The notes: a model not told the origin generated them from the sequence alone. Numbered from the stretch's first letter, positions 28,590 through 37,821 are shown. The stretch is DNA of 64,000 nt from Metabacillus kandeliae (GCF_021166585.1 NZ_JAJOZE010000004.1:186001-250000); one strand, 5' to 3'. Translations and numbers: made by a program.

Positions 28590-29792
28590 ATGCTGACTGC
28601 CCATCTTTCCGACGGCAAGACCCTCAATCTGGCCGCTGGTGTCTTCCAGCCTTCGAGCCTGCATGAACTTAGAAAGACCGCATCATTTTATTGCCCCGTC
28701 TGCCAAAAACCAATGGATTTAAAGCTTGGGTCAATCAAAGCCTTTCACTTTGCTCATAAGAGAAACGCAGATTGTCCATATACAGGCGAACCGGAATCAA
28801 AGCTTCACCTGGAGGGCAAAACACAGCTTTATGAATGGCTCAATGGCCAGACAGAGGTTTTGCTGGAGCCATATTTAAAGGAGCTGAATCAGCGGCCTGA
28901 TCTGTTGGCTGCTGGAGCTGCTGCTATTGAATATCAGTGCTCGCTGCTTGATCAGCAGCTATTTGATAAGCGGAATGCCGCTTACCGTGATAATGGGTAT
29001 GAGCCCATTTGGATTCTCGGAGGAACTCGGATCGCGCGTCTCTCTTCATCCCTTTTTCGTTTTTCCGCTTTTCACTGGCAATGCACAAGGATCGGCGCCG
29101 ATCATTTCAGGCCTTATCTGCTCTCGTACAGTCCAGGCAGCAAAACCTTTCTCCGGCTTTCCCATCTCATTCCTTTTTCTAAAACCTCTGTATTTGCCAG
29201 ACAGGAATATCTCCATCTTGACCGCATTTCTTTTAAATCCCTTTTGTCACCGCCAGCCCAAGGCTCTTTTCCTTTCAAAAACTGGGCAGCTAAAGTTAAA
29301 AAGCACCGTATGAGCCCCCATTTTCGCTTGTCAGCTGAAGCAGCTTACCTCAAAAATGTCCTATATAACGAGAAAAGCATTCCTTTTTCCTGTATTCCTT
29401 CCTATGCCTTCCTGCCGCTCTTATCAGGCTGCTGTTTTGAATCTTCCGTATATGTATGGCAGACACGGCTGCTGTTATGGATTAACAGACAGCCGCTGTC
29501 CTGTTTTTTTCATGCTGAAGAAGCCGTTCGCCATGCAGCAATGCTTGTTACCCGGAGGCAGCTCTTTATCAGAAGGCTGCCGCACTGGACAGCATCCGAA
29601 AGTATTTCTTTACCAGTTTCAGATTATCTTGATGCCCTTTCCCAGCTGGGTTACTTGCAAAAAGAAGAAGAGAAATACAAAAAGACGGGGAAACTTAATT
29701 GGAGAGGGGACCCCGAAGCTCTCATAGAAGAAGATCAGTGCCTGCTGAGCCGCTTTATCAGTGAATGTGATTTGGCGCCGCATATCAATTGA
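28590..29792 (+). CDS. coiA: Competence protein CoiA
   Basis: A 400-residue cytosolic protein needed for processing transforming DNA. The N-terminal domain has a likely zinc site (CPVC at 35-38, His53/His56, Cys62). It is followed by the CoiA motif ESKLHLEGKTQLYEWL and the nuclease-like core with EYQCS, which resembles PD-(D/E)XK enzymes. Start ATG after AAAGGAG. It corresponds to yjbF of B. subtilis. Late competence (ComK) control is expected from the family; I do not see a clear K-box in the 94-nt upstream gap. Confidence 0.9.
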   Translation: MLTAHLSDGKTLNLAAGVFQPSSLHELRKTASFYCPVCQKPMDLKLGSIKAFHFAHKRNADCPYTGEPESKLHLEGKTQLYEWLNGQTEVLLEPYLKELNQRPDLLAAGAAAIEYQCSLLDQQLFDKRNAAYRDNGYEPIWILGGTRIARLSSSLFRFSAFHWQCTRIGADHFRPYLLSYSPGSKTFLRLSHLIPFSKTSVFARQEYLHLDRISFKSLLSPPAQGSFPFKNWAAKVKKHRMSPHFRLSAEAAYLKNVLYNEKSIPFSCIPSYAFLPLLSGCCFESSVYVWQTRLLLWINRQPLSCFFHAEEAVRHAAMLVTRRQLFIRRLPHWTASESISLPVSDYLDALSQLGYLQKEEEKYKKTGKLNWRGDPEALIEEDQCLLSRFISECDLAPHIN

Positions 29793-29903
29793 CTTTACTG
29801 AAGCGCTTTTGCAAGATGAAAGAAGGGGATTTTCCATTTATCCCGAATGTATGTATACCAAGTAATGACATAATAAGATGAAACGGAAAAAGGGGGCATA
29901 TAA

Positions 29904-31724
29904 ATGTCTGAACAATCAGCTGTGAAAAAGCTGCCTGCGAGAGATGAAGTAGCTGTTGAAGATACGTGGAGACTGGAAGACATTTTTGAAAGTGATGAGG
30001 CATGGAATAAGGAATTTGATGAAGTGAAAAATGAACTGCCGAAGCTTGAAGAATTTAAGGGTAAGCTTGGGGATTCTGCGGATTCTCTTTATAAAGCCAT
30101 GTCCTTTCAAGATTCTCTGACAGAGCGCCTTGGGAAACTGTATACATATGCTCACATGCGCTATGACCAGGATACGGCGAATTCTTTTTACCAGGGTCTG
30201 AATGACAGAGCAACAAATCTCTATACACAGGCTTCAAGCATTTCTTCCTTTATGGTTCCAGAAATCCTGACTATTGAAGAAAGCAGGCTGAAGGGCTTTT
30301 TGGAAGAAAGCAAAGAGCTGCAGCTTTATTCGCATGCACTTGATGAAATTAACCGCGAGCGGCCTCACATTCTTTCCGCTGAGCAGGAAGCCATTCTGGC
30401 ACAGGCTTCTGAAGCGCTTGGCGCATCAAGCAGCACATTCGGCATGCTGAATAATGCTGATCTTGAGTTCCCGTCAATTAAAGATGAAGATGGAAATGAA
30501 ACAGAGGTAACTCATGGCCGTTACATTCGCTTTCTGGAATCAGAAGACAGAAGAGTGCGGCACGATGCCTTTAAAGCAGTTTATGAAACGTACGGCAAAT
30601 TTAAAAACACGTTTGCCAGCACAATCAGCGGAACAATCAAAAAAGACAATTTTTACGCCACTGTCAGAAAGTATAAGTCAGCCCGTGAAGCAGCGCTCAG
30701 CAGCAATAATATACCGGAAACCGTGTATGACCAGCTGGTTTCAACCGTAAACAGCCATCTGCCGCTTCTTCAGCGCTATGTTGAATTGAGAAAGAAAGTG
30801 CTGAACCTCGACAGCGTTCATATGTATGATCTTTATACACCGCTTGTGCAGGAAGCAAAAATGGATGTTTCCTATGAAGAAGCCAAGGAGCATATCCTGA
30901 AGGGGCTCGAGCCTCTTGGCGAAGAATACCTCGGCATATTAAAAGAAGGCTTTGAAAACCGCTGGGTAGATATTCATGAGAATAAAGGAAAACGAAGCGG
31001 TGCTTATTCTTCAGGCACTTATGGAACAAACCCGTATATCCTGATGAACTGGCAGGACAATGTGAATGACATGTTTACCCTTGCTCATGAATTTGGACAC
31101 TCTGTCCACAGCTATTACACTAGAAAAAACCAGCCTTATCCATATGGAGATTATTCCATCTTTGTGGCTGAAGTGGCTTCCACAACAAATGAGGCTCTCT
31201 TGAATGAATATATGCTGAAAACAATTGACGATAAGAAGAAGCGGCTTTATTTGCTGAATCATTACCTGGAAGGCTTCAGGGGAACCGTATTCAGACAAAC
31301 AATGTTTGCAGAATTTGAGCATCAAATTCACACAAAGGCACAGGAAGGCGAACCGCTCACACCTGAGCTTTTGACAAAGCTGTACTATGACCTGAATAAG
31401 AAGTATTTCGGTGAGCACATCACGGTTGATGAAGAAATCGGCCTTGAATGGACCCGGATCCCTCACTTTTATTACAACTACTATGTGTACCAATATGCAA
31501 CAGGCTTCTCTGCTGCCGCTTCATTAAGCAAGCAAATTCTTGAAGAGGGACAGCCGGCAGTTGAGAGATATATCGAATTCCTGAAAAGCGGAAGCTCCGA
31601 TTATCCGATTGAGGTCCTGAAAAAAGCTGGAGTGGATATGACCTCCTCCAAGCCGATCGAAGAAGCATGCAAGGTATTTGAGGAAAAGCTGAATGAACTG
31701 GAAGAGCTTTTAACAGCTGAATAA
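29904..31724 (+). CDS. pepF: Oligoendopeptidase F
   Basis: A 606-residue M3-family zinc peptidase that degrades oligopeptides in the cytosol. The zinc motif HEFGH (395-399) is intact, with a downstream EVASTTNE segment supplying the third ligand. The C-terminal HFYYNYYVYQYATGFSAA is characteristic. It would process peptides imported by Opp. It corresponds to yjbG of B. subtilis. Start ATG preceded by AAAAAGGGGG. Confidence 0.95.
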   Translation: MSEQSAVKKLPARDEVAVEDTWRLEDIFESDEAWNKEFDEVKNELPKLEEFKGKLGDSADSLYKAMSFQDSLTERLGKLYTYAHMRYDQDTANSFYQGLNDRATNLYTQASSISSFMVPEILTIEESRLKGFLEESKELQLYSHALDEINRERPHILSAEQEAILAQASEALGASSSTFGMLNNADLEFPSIKDEDGNETEVTHGRYIRFLESEDRRVRHDAFKAVYETYGKFKNTFASTISGTIKKDNFYATVRKYKSAREAALSSNNIPETVYDQLVSTVNSHLPLLQRYVELRKKVLNLDSVHMYDLYTPLVQEAKMDVSYEEAKEHILKGLEPLGEEYLGILKEGFENRWVDIHENKGKRSGAYSSGTYGTNPYILMNWQDNVNDMFTLAHEFGHSVHSYYTRKNQPYPYGDYSIFVAEVASTTNEALLNEYMLKTIDDKKKRLYLLNHYLEGFRGTVFRQTMFAEFEHQIHTKAQEGEPLTPELLTKLYYDLNKKYFGEHITVDEEIGLEWTRIPHFYYNYYVYQYATGFSAAASLSKQILEEGQPAVERYIEFLKSGSSDYPIEVLKKAGVDMTSSKPIEEACKVFEEKLNELEELLTAE

Positions 31725-31730
31725 TTGTAG

Positions 31731-31763
31731 AAAGCAGGAGAGTGAATGGCTCTCCTGCTTTTT
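31731..31763. terminator. Terminator shared by pepF and the small minus-strand gene
   Basis: AAGCAGGAGAG-loop-CTCTCCTGCTTTTT between two converging stop codons. Confidence 0.85.
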
Positions 31764-31935
31764 AAAATCCTTTAAAGGTCTTTTTATGGTTCAATTTAAA
31801 GATAAAAAGAAAAATGCCTGAGAATAAAAGGGGTCCTGACACATAAAGCGGAAAAAGGTGCATCAGGCCAAGAATATTTAAAAAGAAACTGATCAAAATG
31901 AAAAAAAGAAAGGCAGCATATGTAAAAGGCTTCAC
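31762..31935 (-). CDS. YizD-like small membrane protein
   Basis: A 57-residue ORF with a GTG start and a strong GGAGGA seven nt upstream. The peptide (MKPFTYAAFLFFILISFFLN, then ILGLMHLFPLYVSGPLLFSG) is almost entirely hydrophobic with a basic tail (KLNHKKTFKGF), predicting two membrane helices. It occupies the position of yizD, the small gene beside roxS in B. subtilis; I cannot align the two from memory. The combination of ribosome site, coherent hydrophobicity and shared terminator supports a real gene. Confidence 0.65.
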   Translation of the reverse strand: MKPFTYAAFLFFILISFFLNILGLMHLFPLYVSGPLLFSGIFLFIFKLNHKKTFKGF

Positions 31936-32005
31936 TGAGGCGTCCTCCTTTTTCGGTACTATTCTTCTTATATGAGAGGGTTAGAAAAGATATGATTGTG
32001 ACAAA

Positions 32006-32059
32006 TTTGTGAAGAAAGGACTAACCCCTTGTCAAAACTCGACAAGATTTGATATACTC
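32006..32059 (+). promoter_or_regulatory. roxS promoter with upstream ResD-like site
   Basis: TTGTCA (32030-32035), 18-nt spacer, TATACT (32054-32059) is a SigA promoter. TTTGTGAAG (32006-32014) matches the ResD consensus TTTGTGAAT at eight of nine positions and lies upstream of the -35 box, the usual place for activation by ResD. Confidence 0.65.
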
Positions 32060-32063
32060 ATGA

Positions 32064-32079
32064 TGTGAAATTGATCACA
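32064..32079 (+). promoter_or_regulatory. Rex-type operator (ROP box) at roxS start
   Basis: TGTGAAATTGATCACA is a near-perfect palindrome resembling the Rex site TTGTGAANNNNTTCACAA, located at the expected transcription start. Rex senses NADH/NAD and would repress roxS when NAD is abundant. The same palindrome also fits the Fnr pattern TGTGA-N6-TCACA. Confidence 0.6.
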
Positions 32080-32187
32080 TTACAAACATTTACCCCTTTG
32101 TTTGACCGTGAAAAATTTCTCCCATCCCCTTTGTTGTCGTTAAGACATAGAAAGTCCATGCTTATCCCGGCATGGACTTTTACGTTT
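32066..32187 (+). ncRNA. roxS: Small regulatory RNA RoxS (RsaE family)
   Basis: About 120 nt from a SigA promoter to an intrinsic terminator (AAAGTCCATGC-loop-GCATGGACTTT, 32151-32180). The C-rich unpaired regions that define RsaE/RoxS are present: ACCCCTTTGTTTGACCGTG and TCTCCCATCCCCTTTGTTGT. RoxS represses translation of central-metabolism and redox mRNAs by pairing with their ribosome sites. B. subtilis encodes it between yizD and yjbH, as here. Primary-sequence recognition plus synteny make this a confident call. Confidence 0.92.
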
Positions 32188-32221
32188 TGGAATTGTAAGC
32201 GAATTCAATAAAATGCAGTAG

Positions 32222-32252
32222 AAAACCGGCCTTTTTCAAAAAGACCGGTTTT
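32222..32252 (-). terminator. Terminator after spxH
   Basis: AAAACCGGTC-loop-GGCCGGTTTT on the minus strand just past the spxH stop (one G-T pair). Confidence 0.75.
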
Positions 32253-32254
32253 AA

Positions 32255-33133
32255 TTAACCAATATATTTCCAATAGGTTCCATACTTTACAGGTACTTTA
32301 ACTACCTTGCGGGAGAAGACATATTGCTTCATCTTTTTCTCCACTTCTTCAGCTGTCATATTATAGACAAGCGAAATCTCGTGCGTGCCTACAAATTTAA
32401 AATAATAAAGAAACACATCGAGAGGAGGCGGCTCAGATGCAGGAGGGGCATCCCCCAGCATTTCGAACAGGACCTGCTCATACATATCATATGGATAATG
32501 GCCAGTAACTTTTAACCCTTCATCTTCTACGCGTTCATTGAAGAAAGCTAGGGTAGGAATTTCGGTCACTTCCATTTCGGAAGTAATTTTCAAATCACAC
32601 TGCAGTGCTTTGGCAGCGCTTGGTGAATGAATGTCTTTTAAAAACTCTTTCTCATCAAGTCCCACATGCCTCGCAATCTCGAGCAGGACTGCTTCATCAG
32701 AAACATTCTGCTCTTCTATAAAGAGAACTTCCTGCAGCTTCCGCAAGTAGCGGATGCCGGATTTTCTGCCCTGAAGCTCAGCGCTCTTAATGGCAAGGGA
32801 AGCGAGATAAGGAGCAGAAACAAGCTTTTCTGCGTCCACCTTGCCGCAGCAGGAGATTCCAGCCCTGCTCATCGCGGAATCCCAGGCAGTCTCCGGGTTA
32901 TCAGGTTTTTTGCGGTTCTTCGTATTTAGGGCAGCAAGCCGGCCGCTCAGAATTCGCCGCAAGGTGAAAAAGCGGCCATACTGCATCAGCAGCTTTTTCA
33001 AAATAGGATCAAGTGCAAAACATTCTGCGCAAAGCGGATCGATAAACAAGTAAATCTCCAGCGGTTTCTTTGCATTGCCATGGCAATGGGAAAAGAAGTG
33101 ATCGGCTTGATCAAATCCGTTCAATTTAGGCAT
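32255..33133 (-). CDS. spxH: ClpXP adaptor protein SpxH (YjbH)
   Basis: A 292-residue DsbA-like protein that binds Spx and speeds its degradation by ClpXP. The redox-type motif CAEC (Cys35-Cys38) in FIDPLCAECFAL and the conserved SCCGK and KAAELQGRK-like (KSAELQGRKSGIRYLRKLQE) region identify it. I start at the ATG at 33133, which overlaps the yjbI stop by 8 nt and has GAGGACG upstream; the frame extends eight codons further. Operon order yjbI-spxH is conserved in Bacillus. Confidence 0.92.
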   Translation of the reverse strand: MPKLNGFDQADHFFSHCHGNAKKPLEIYLFIDPLCAECFALDPILKKLLMQYGRFFTLRRILSGRLAALNTKNRKKPDNPETAWDSAMSRAGISCCGKVDAEKLVSAPYLASLAIKSAELQGRKSGIRYLRKLQEVLFIEEQNVSDEAVLLEIARHVGLDEKEFLKDIHSPSAAKALQCDLKITSEMEVTEIPTLAFFNERVEDEGLKVTGHYPYDMYEQVLFEMLGDAPPASEPPPLDVFLYYFKFVGTHEISLVYNMTAEEVEKKMKQYVFSRKVVKVPVKYGTYWKYIG

Positions 33134-33536
33134 CAAGGCTCGTCCTCTTTTGTTCATTATCTGGTGTATTGATCATGTGCTTAGCTGTCAGTTCAAGGCG
33201 CTCGTATAAAAACTCACGAATATCGCCCTCTAAACCTACTTCATCCATTGCCTGGCTCATACAGCCAAGCCATGCTTCTGCCCTCGCTTGCGTAACAGGG
33301 AACGGCAAATGCCGCGCTCTCAGCATTGGATGCCCATGCTCCTCAGTATAAAGGGATGGGCCTCCTAAATATTGCGTTAAAAATTGTTTCTGCTTTCTGG
33401 CTGTTTCCGAAAGATCCTCCGGAAAAATGGGAGCCAACAGAGCATTTTTGTGAACTCTATTATAAAAAGCATCAACAAGCTGAGAAAGAAGCTCTTCTCC
33501 TATAACATCATATGGAGATGAATATGATTCTGCCAT
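33126..33536 (-). CDS. yjbI: Truncated hemoglobin YjbI (group II, HbO type)
   Basis: A 136-residue 2-on-2 globin. The proximal-helix segment HGHPMLRARHLPFPVT, with the likely haem-ligating histidine, and the distal region AFYNRVHKNALLAPIFP are typical of trHbO. It is proposed to protect against NO or oxidants. It is the first gene of the yjbI-spxH pair on the minus strand, which fits a joint role in redox stress. Confidence 0.93.
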   Translation of the reverse strand: MAESYSSPYDVIGEELLSQLVDAFYNRVHKNALLAPIFPEDLSETARKQKQFLTQYLGGPSLYTEEHGHPMLRARHLPFPVTQARAEAWLGCMSQAMDEVGLEGDIREFLYERLELTAKHMINTPDNEQKRTSLDA

Positions 33537-33613
33537 GTTGATAACTCCTTTTTATACATTTGAACTTATTTTAACAACGGTTTATCAATAGCACAAACAA
33601 ATCGCATTATGCT

Positions 33614-33643
33614 AAAAAAGCCGGTCCTATTGGACTGGCTTTT
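33614..33643 (-). terminator. Terminator after cwlQ
   Basis: AAAAGCCAGTCC-loop-GGACCGGCTTTTTT on the minus strand, downstream of the cwlQ stop. Confidence 0.8.
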
Positions 33644-33676
33644 AGTATGCGATAAAAAAGGCGTGATTACCAAAAC

Positions 33677-34303
33677 TCAGGCTAAATAATAGGCAGAAAC
33701 TTTTTGTACATAATTTCTTGTTTCTTTAAAAGGAGGGATGCCTCCGTGCTTGTCTACATTTCCCGGGCCCGCATTGTAGGCGGCAAGAGCGAGAGGAACA
33801 TTGCCGTCATACCTGTCGAGCATCTGCTTGAGATATTTGGTTCCGCCCTCGACATTTTGAGAAGGATCAAAAACGTTTGATACTCCCAGCCCCCTTGCTG
33901 TAGCCGGCATCAGCTGCATAAGACCTGCAGCCCCTGCGCCGCTTTCAGCATTTGGGTTGAAATTGGACTCCTGCCTGATTACCGCTTTGACCAGCTTTTC
34001 ATCCACTCCGTGCTTCTCAGCTGCCATTTTAATAATCTGGTCTATATTGCCTGGAGGCTGTTTCAGTGACTGAAGTACAGGGCTTTGGACAGCTGCAGGG
34101 AGTGGCATGCTTACTGGAGCTGTCTCTTTTTGGGTGTAAGAAGACTGCTCCGTATCTCCGCCTTCAAGAAATTCTGCAAAAGACTCAAGAATCTGGCTGA
34201 AAAATGGGTCATCTGAAGATCCAGCAGGATTTCCCTGCAAGGGTGACTGCATATTTTGAATGGCCTGCAGCTGCATCATTGCCTGGTATTGTCTGATATC
34301 CAT
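33677..34303 (-). CDS. cwlQ: Lytic transglycosylase CwlQ (YjbJ)
   Basis: A 208-residue protein with a C-terminal SLT domain. The catalytic glutamate is in [20 protein letters not shown] and is followed by [14 protein letters not shown] and the [17 protein letters not shown] signatures. The N-terminal 90 residues are low-complexity, without a clear signal peptide. It cleaves glycan strands of peptidoglycan. It follows yjbK by 11 nt on the minus strand, forming a two-gene operon. Confidence 0.9.
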   Translation of the reverse strand: MDIRQYQAMMQLQAIQNMQSPLQGNPAGSSDDPFFSQILESFAEFLEGGDTEQSSYTQKETAPVSMPLPAAVQSPVLQSLKQPPGNIDQIIKMAAEKHGVDEKLVKAVIRQESNFNPNAESGAGAAGLMQLMPATARGLGVSNVFDPSQNVEGGTKYLKQMLDRYDGNVPLALAAYNAGPGNVDKHGGIPPFKETRNYVQKVSAYYLA

Positions 34304-34314
34304 GAAACTCTCCT

Positions 34315-34902
34315 TTAATTCTGTCTGGTTTGATATTTCCGCTCATAAAATCGTCTGACTTTATTTTTTGCGGTCCTGACCGGTATATGAAAGCGGGCGA
34401 GAAGCGCTTCAAAGGAAATTTTCCCTGCTGCTTCATCCGTCACTTCGTATTCTAATTCATAGTCTTCTATATCTAAATATCGGCTATGATCCAGAACAAT
34501 TAAGCCATTTTCAAATTTTTTTTCAGCTCTCCATGTTGAGAGCGTGCCAAAGTATTGAAGGCGGGCAGGCGGAACAGACAGCGTTTCAAGCTGCTGCTTG
34601 ACTTCACCTTCAGGCAGTACGCCGTCCTCTTTCATTGCTTGGGCTGTTTTCTCATCTAACAGCTGCTCAGTTTCAAGCAGGCCTGTTTCGGCAGGCTCCT
34701 TTAATGTCAGAATGAATGCCTCTCCTTTTTTCCGGATTCTTAAAGCAGCTTTTTTTTCTTTAATTGAAAAGTCCGGAGTATCAAAATAGTCATTCCTCTG
34801 CTCATGAAAATCTTCTTCCTTTAGTTGGAACTCCCGCGCAAGCAGGTCAAATTCCTCTCTCTCAAGCATGTTCTTAAATTCAATTTCGATTTGCTGTCCC
34901 AT
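34315..34902 (-). CDS. yjbK: CYTH-domain triphosphatase-like protein YjbK
   Basis: A 195-residue CYTH-fold protein. The N-terminal ExExK signature (Glu6, Glu8, Lys10 in QIEIEFK) and the alternating charged strands of a triphosphate tunnel ([31 protein letters not shown]) are present. Relatives bind or hydrolyse inorganic triphosphates; the in vivo substrate is unknown. I start at the ATG at 34902 after GGGGGA; the frame to 35025 has no support. Confidence 0.88.
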   Translation of the reverse strand: MGQQIEIEFKNMLEREEFDLLAREFQLKEEDFHEQRNDYFDTPDFSIKEKKAALRIRKKGEAFILTLKEPAETGLLETEQLLDEKTAQAMKEDGVLPEGEVKQQLETLSVPPARLQYFGTLSTWRAEKKFENGLIVLDHSRYLDIEDYELEYEVTDEAAGKISFEALLARFHIPVRTAKNKVRRFYERKYQTRQN

Positions 34903-35027
34903 TGTATGTCCCCCGTATGCTATAGTGCTTTTATTATCTCTTTCAGGCCTGTTCATATCAAACTTTATGCTGAAAGAAAGCATTGTGGTAAAATAAAATT
35001 GGTTGATTGAACAGAAAGGAGACATTT

Positions 35028-35399
35028 ATGAAAAAAATACTTGTCAGCACAGCAAATAGGAAAGAAGGCAAATTGCTATTTGAAGCAGAGCCTTATGAAG
35101 GCAGTACAAACGAGCTTGCTCCAACAGGGCAGATTCTGGCTGATTCAGATCAGTTATCCTTTATATACATACTAGAAAACAGCGAAGAATTTATCTATTT
35201 AAACTTGCCGCATCATTTATGGGGGACCATTCATGAAGCGCGAAACAGCGAAACAGAGGCAGCGGTAATGATAAACGGCACAGAAATTAAATTAAACAAC
35301 TTTTTCCCTGAAATGCAGGCCTTGCTTGAGAACATAAAGGGTAATGCAAATTATGGGGAAGATATGGAAAAGCAGGTTTCTGGGTCTTTCTCACTGTAA
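35028..35399 (+). CDS. yjbL: YjbL family protein
   Basis: A 123-residue soluble protein starting MKKILVSTANRKEGKLLFEA, matching the position and general pattern of YjbL, upstream of sasB. No catalytic motif is visible and function is unknown. ATG at 35028 with AAAGGAGA upstream; the frame extends seven codons without support. It is the first gene of yjbL-sasB-nadF-yjbO. Confidence 0.75.
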   Translation: MKKILVSTANRKEGKLLFEAEPYEGSTNELAPTGQILADSDQLSFIYILENSEEFIYLNLPHHLWGTIHEARNSETEAAVMINGTEIKLNNFFPEMQALLENIKGNANYGEDMEKQVSGSFSL

Positions 35400-35436
35400 C
35401 GTGCTTCTTTCATGTCTTTGGCAGGGGGATGAAACA

Positions 35437-36063
35437 ATGAAGGAAAAGGAATGGAAGCTGCTGCTGGGCCCATATCGCCAGGCAGTGGATGAATTAAAGG
35501 TTAAACTAAAAGGGATTCGAACGGAATTTGAACTGGGGAAGGCTCATTCCCCGATAGAGTTTGTTACAGGGCGCGTCAAGCCCATACCAAGTATTATAGA
35601 TAAAGCGAGGAGAAAGCAAATCCCGCTGGACAGGCTTGAAGAAGAAATGCAGGATATTGCCGGCCTGCGGATGATGTGCCAGTTCACAGATGATATTAGA
35701 TCTGTTGTGCACATGCTTCGAAAAAGAAATGACTTTGAAATCGTTGAGGAACGGGATTACATCTCAAATAAAAAAGACAGCGGATACCGTTCCTATCATG
35801 TTGTAGCCAAATACCCTGTGCAGACCGCAAATGGAGAAAAGAAAATATTGGTTGAGATTCAAATCAGAACACTTGCCATGAACTTCTGGGCAACCATCGA
35901 GCACTCGCTTAATTATAAATACGGCGGCCTGTTCCCTGAGGACATCCAGCTCAGGCTTCAGCGCGCTGCAGAAGCGGCATACAGGCTTGACGAAGAAATG
36001 TCGCTCATCAGAGGAGAAATCCAGGAAGCGCAAGTGATCTTTTCACGCAAAGATTCTGAATGA
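35437..36063 (+). CDS. sasB: Small alarmone synthetase SasB (RelQ)
   Basis: A 208-residue single-domain (p)ppGpp synthetase. The RelA/SpoT synthetase motifs are present: GRVKPIPSIIDK, DIAGLRMMCQF, SGYRSYHVVAKYP and EIQIRTLAMNFWATIEHSLNYK. It lacks hydrolase and regulatory domains, so it adds alarmone by expression or by allosteric control by pppGpp, as known for RelQ. ATG at 35437 follows AGGGGGATG; a longer frame begins inside yjbL. NAD kinase and a pseudouridine synthase follow closely. Confidence 0.95.
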   Translation: MKEKEWKLLLGPYRQAVDELKVKLKGIRTEFELGKAHSPIEFVTGRVKPIPSIIDKARRKQIPLDRLEEEMQDIAGLRMMCQFTDDIRSVVHMLRKRNDFEIVEERDYISNKKDSGYRSYHVVAKYPVQTANGEKKILVEIQIRTLAMNFWATIEHSLNYKYGGLFPEDIQLRLQRAAEAAYRLDEEMSLIRGEIQEAQVIFSRKDSE

Positions 36064-36081
36064 CAAAGGGGTTATCAAGCG

Positions 36082-36876
36082 ATGAAATTTGCCATAAAGT
36101 CAAAGGGAGATAATGTTTCCAACTCACTTGCCCAAAAAATGAGATCCTATCTGACGGACTTTAAATGCGAATACGACGAAGATCAGCCTGATATCGTTGT
36201 ATCTGTCGGAGGGGACGGCACGCTGCTTTATGCCTTTCACCGCTACAGAAGCAGGCTGGACAAGACAGCATTTGTCGGTGTTCATACAGGCCATCTCGGA
36301 TTTTATGCCGACTGGGTGCCGGAGGAAATCGAAAAGCTCGTCATCGCCATCGCCAAAACACCGTTCCAGGTAGTTGAATACCCGATACTGGAAGTCATCG
36401 TCCGCCACAATGACGGAGGCAAAGAAGCCCGGTATCTCGCGTTAAATGAATGCACCGTTAAAGCGATCGAAAACTCACTGGTCATGGATGTCGAGATCAA
36501 AGGGCAGCTGTTTGAAACCTTCCGAGGCGACGGCCTATGCATCTCAACACCTACTGGAAGCACAGCCTACAACAAAGCGCTGGGAGGCGCCATTCTTCAC
36601 CCGTCCCTTCGCGCCATCCAGCTTGCCGAAATGGCATCGATTAACAACCGCGTTTTCCGGACAATCGGCTCGCCGCTCATCTTGCCTGAACACCACACAT
36701 GCAATCTGCGGCCTGTTAATGACGTGGATTTCCAAATCACCATTGACCATTTAACTCTTCTGCATAAAGACGTGAAATCAATCCAATGCAGAGTCGCCAA
36801 GGAAAGTGTCCGGTTTGCCCGCTTCAGGCCGTTTCCTTTCTGGAAAAGAGTGCAGGAATCCTTTATTGGAAAATAG
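36082..36876 (+). CDS. nadF: NAD kinase
   Basis: Phosphorylates NAD to NADP. The 264-residue protein has the GGDGT motif (residues 43-47) and the NE/D-rich NADP loop, [19 protein letters not shown], together with [15 protein letters not shown]. It matches the ppnKA (YjbN) type of Bacillus. It begins 18 nt after sasB, so it is in the same operon. Confidence 0.96.
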   Translation: MKFAIKSKGDNVSNSLAQKMRSYLTDFKCEYDEDQPDIVVSVGGDGTLLYAFHRYRSRLDKTAFVGVHTGHLGFYADWVPEEIEKLVIAIAKTPFQVVEYPILEVIVRHNDGGKEARYLALNECTVKAIENSLVMDVEIKGQLFETFRGDGLCISTPTGSTAYNKALGGAILHPSLRAIQLAEMASINNRVFRTIGSPLILPEHHTCNLRPVNDVDFQITIDHLTLLHKDVKSIQCRVAKESVRFARFRPFPFWKRVQESFIGK

Positions 36877-36891
36877 AAAGGGATCTCTCTC

Positions 36892-37782
36892 GTGAAAAGA
36901 TTTAAACTGCAATGGCAGATTTCCACTAACTGCAGCGGCATGCTGATCCGTGAATATTTGAAATCCAAACACATTTCCAAAAGAGCCCTCACAGACATTA
37001 AATTTGCAGGCGGAGACATTCTGCTGAACGGCCAGCACGCAACCGTCAGGCAAGAACTGAAAGAAGGGGACACGCTAGCCGTTCTGTTTCCGGAGGAACA
37101 GCCTGGACTATCCATAGTGCCAGAGCCTGTTCCTCTTGACATCGTCTATGAAGACGACCACTGCCTTGTCATCAGCAAGCAGCCAGGCATACCCGTCATC
37201 CCTTCCCGCGAGCACTATGGCGGCACCATTGCCAACGGCCTTCTGCATTATTATCAGAAGCACGGCATTTCCTCTACCATTCATCTCGTCAACAGACTAG
37301 ATAGGGACACATCAGGGCTCATGATCGCAGCAAAACACCGCTTCAGCCATTCGCGCTTTTCCGCCCTTCAAAAAGAAGGGAAAATTAAGCGCACCTATGA
37401 AGCGGTTGCTGAAGGCGAAATCCAGCTGCAAAGCGGAACCATCAGCGCCCCAATTGGCAGAGACCCGAACAGCATTATCGCAAGGGAAGTCCGGGAAGAC
37501 GGCCAGCATGCCGTCACCCATTTTACAGTGATCAGTGTACGGTACGGAAAAACCCGCCTGAGCCTTAAACTGGAAACCGGCAGAACCCACCAAATCCGCG
37601 TCCACATGAAAAGCATCGGCCACCCCCTCTGCGGCGACACATTATATGGCGGCAGTCTTGCCAGCATAAATAGACACGCCCTCCACAGCAGCAGGCTTTC
37701 CTTTTGGCATCCTTTCCTGGAAAAAGAGATGGTGTTTGAAGCTGAGCTTCCTGAGGATATGAAGCAGCTGATGGAGGAATGA
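36892..37782 (+). CDS. yjbO: RluA-family pseudouridine synthase YjbO
   Basis: Isomerises uridine to pseudouridine in rRNA or tRNA. The 296-residue protein has an N-terminal S4-like region (SKHISKRALTDIKFAGGDILLNG, residues 27-47) and the catalytic motif NRLDRDTSGL with Asp137. LETGRTHQIRVHM is the second signature. The RNA target is unknown. The start is GTG with AAAGGGAT upstream. It is the last gene of the operon, before a terminator. Confidence 0.92.
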   Translation: MKRFKLQWQISTNCSGMLIREYLKSKHISKRALTDIKFAGGDILLNGQHATVRQELKEGDTLAVLFPEEQPGLSIVPEPVPLDIVYEDDHCLVISKQPGIPVIPSREHYGGTIANGLLHYYQKHGISSTIHLVNRLDRDTSGLMIAAKHRFSHSRFSALQKEGKIKRTYEAVAEGEIQLQSGTISAPIGRDPNSIIAREVREDGQHAVTHFTVISVRYGKTRLSLKLETGRTHQIRVHMKSIGHPLCGDTLYGGSLASINRHALHSSRLSFWHPFLEKEMVFEAELPEDMKQLMEE

Positions 37783-37783
37783 G

Positions 37784-37821
37784 AAAGCAGCCCTTTGGTG
37801 TGAGGAGGGGGCTGCTTTTTT
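37784..37821 (+). terminator. Terminator after yjbO
   Basis: AGCAGCCC-loop-GGGCTGCTTTTTT directly after the stop. Downstream (37950-37979) GGGACAAGGG and CCCTTGTCCC form a second hairpin, related to repeat family C. Confidence 0.8.
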
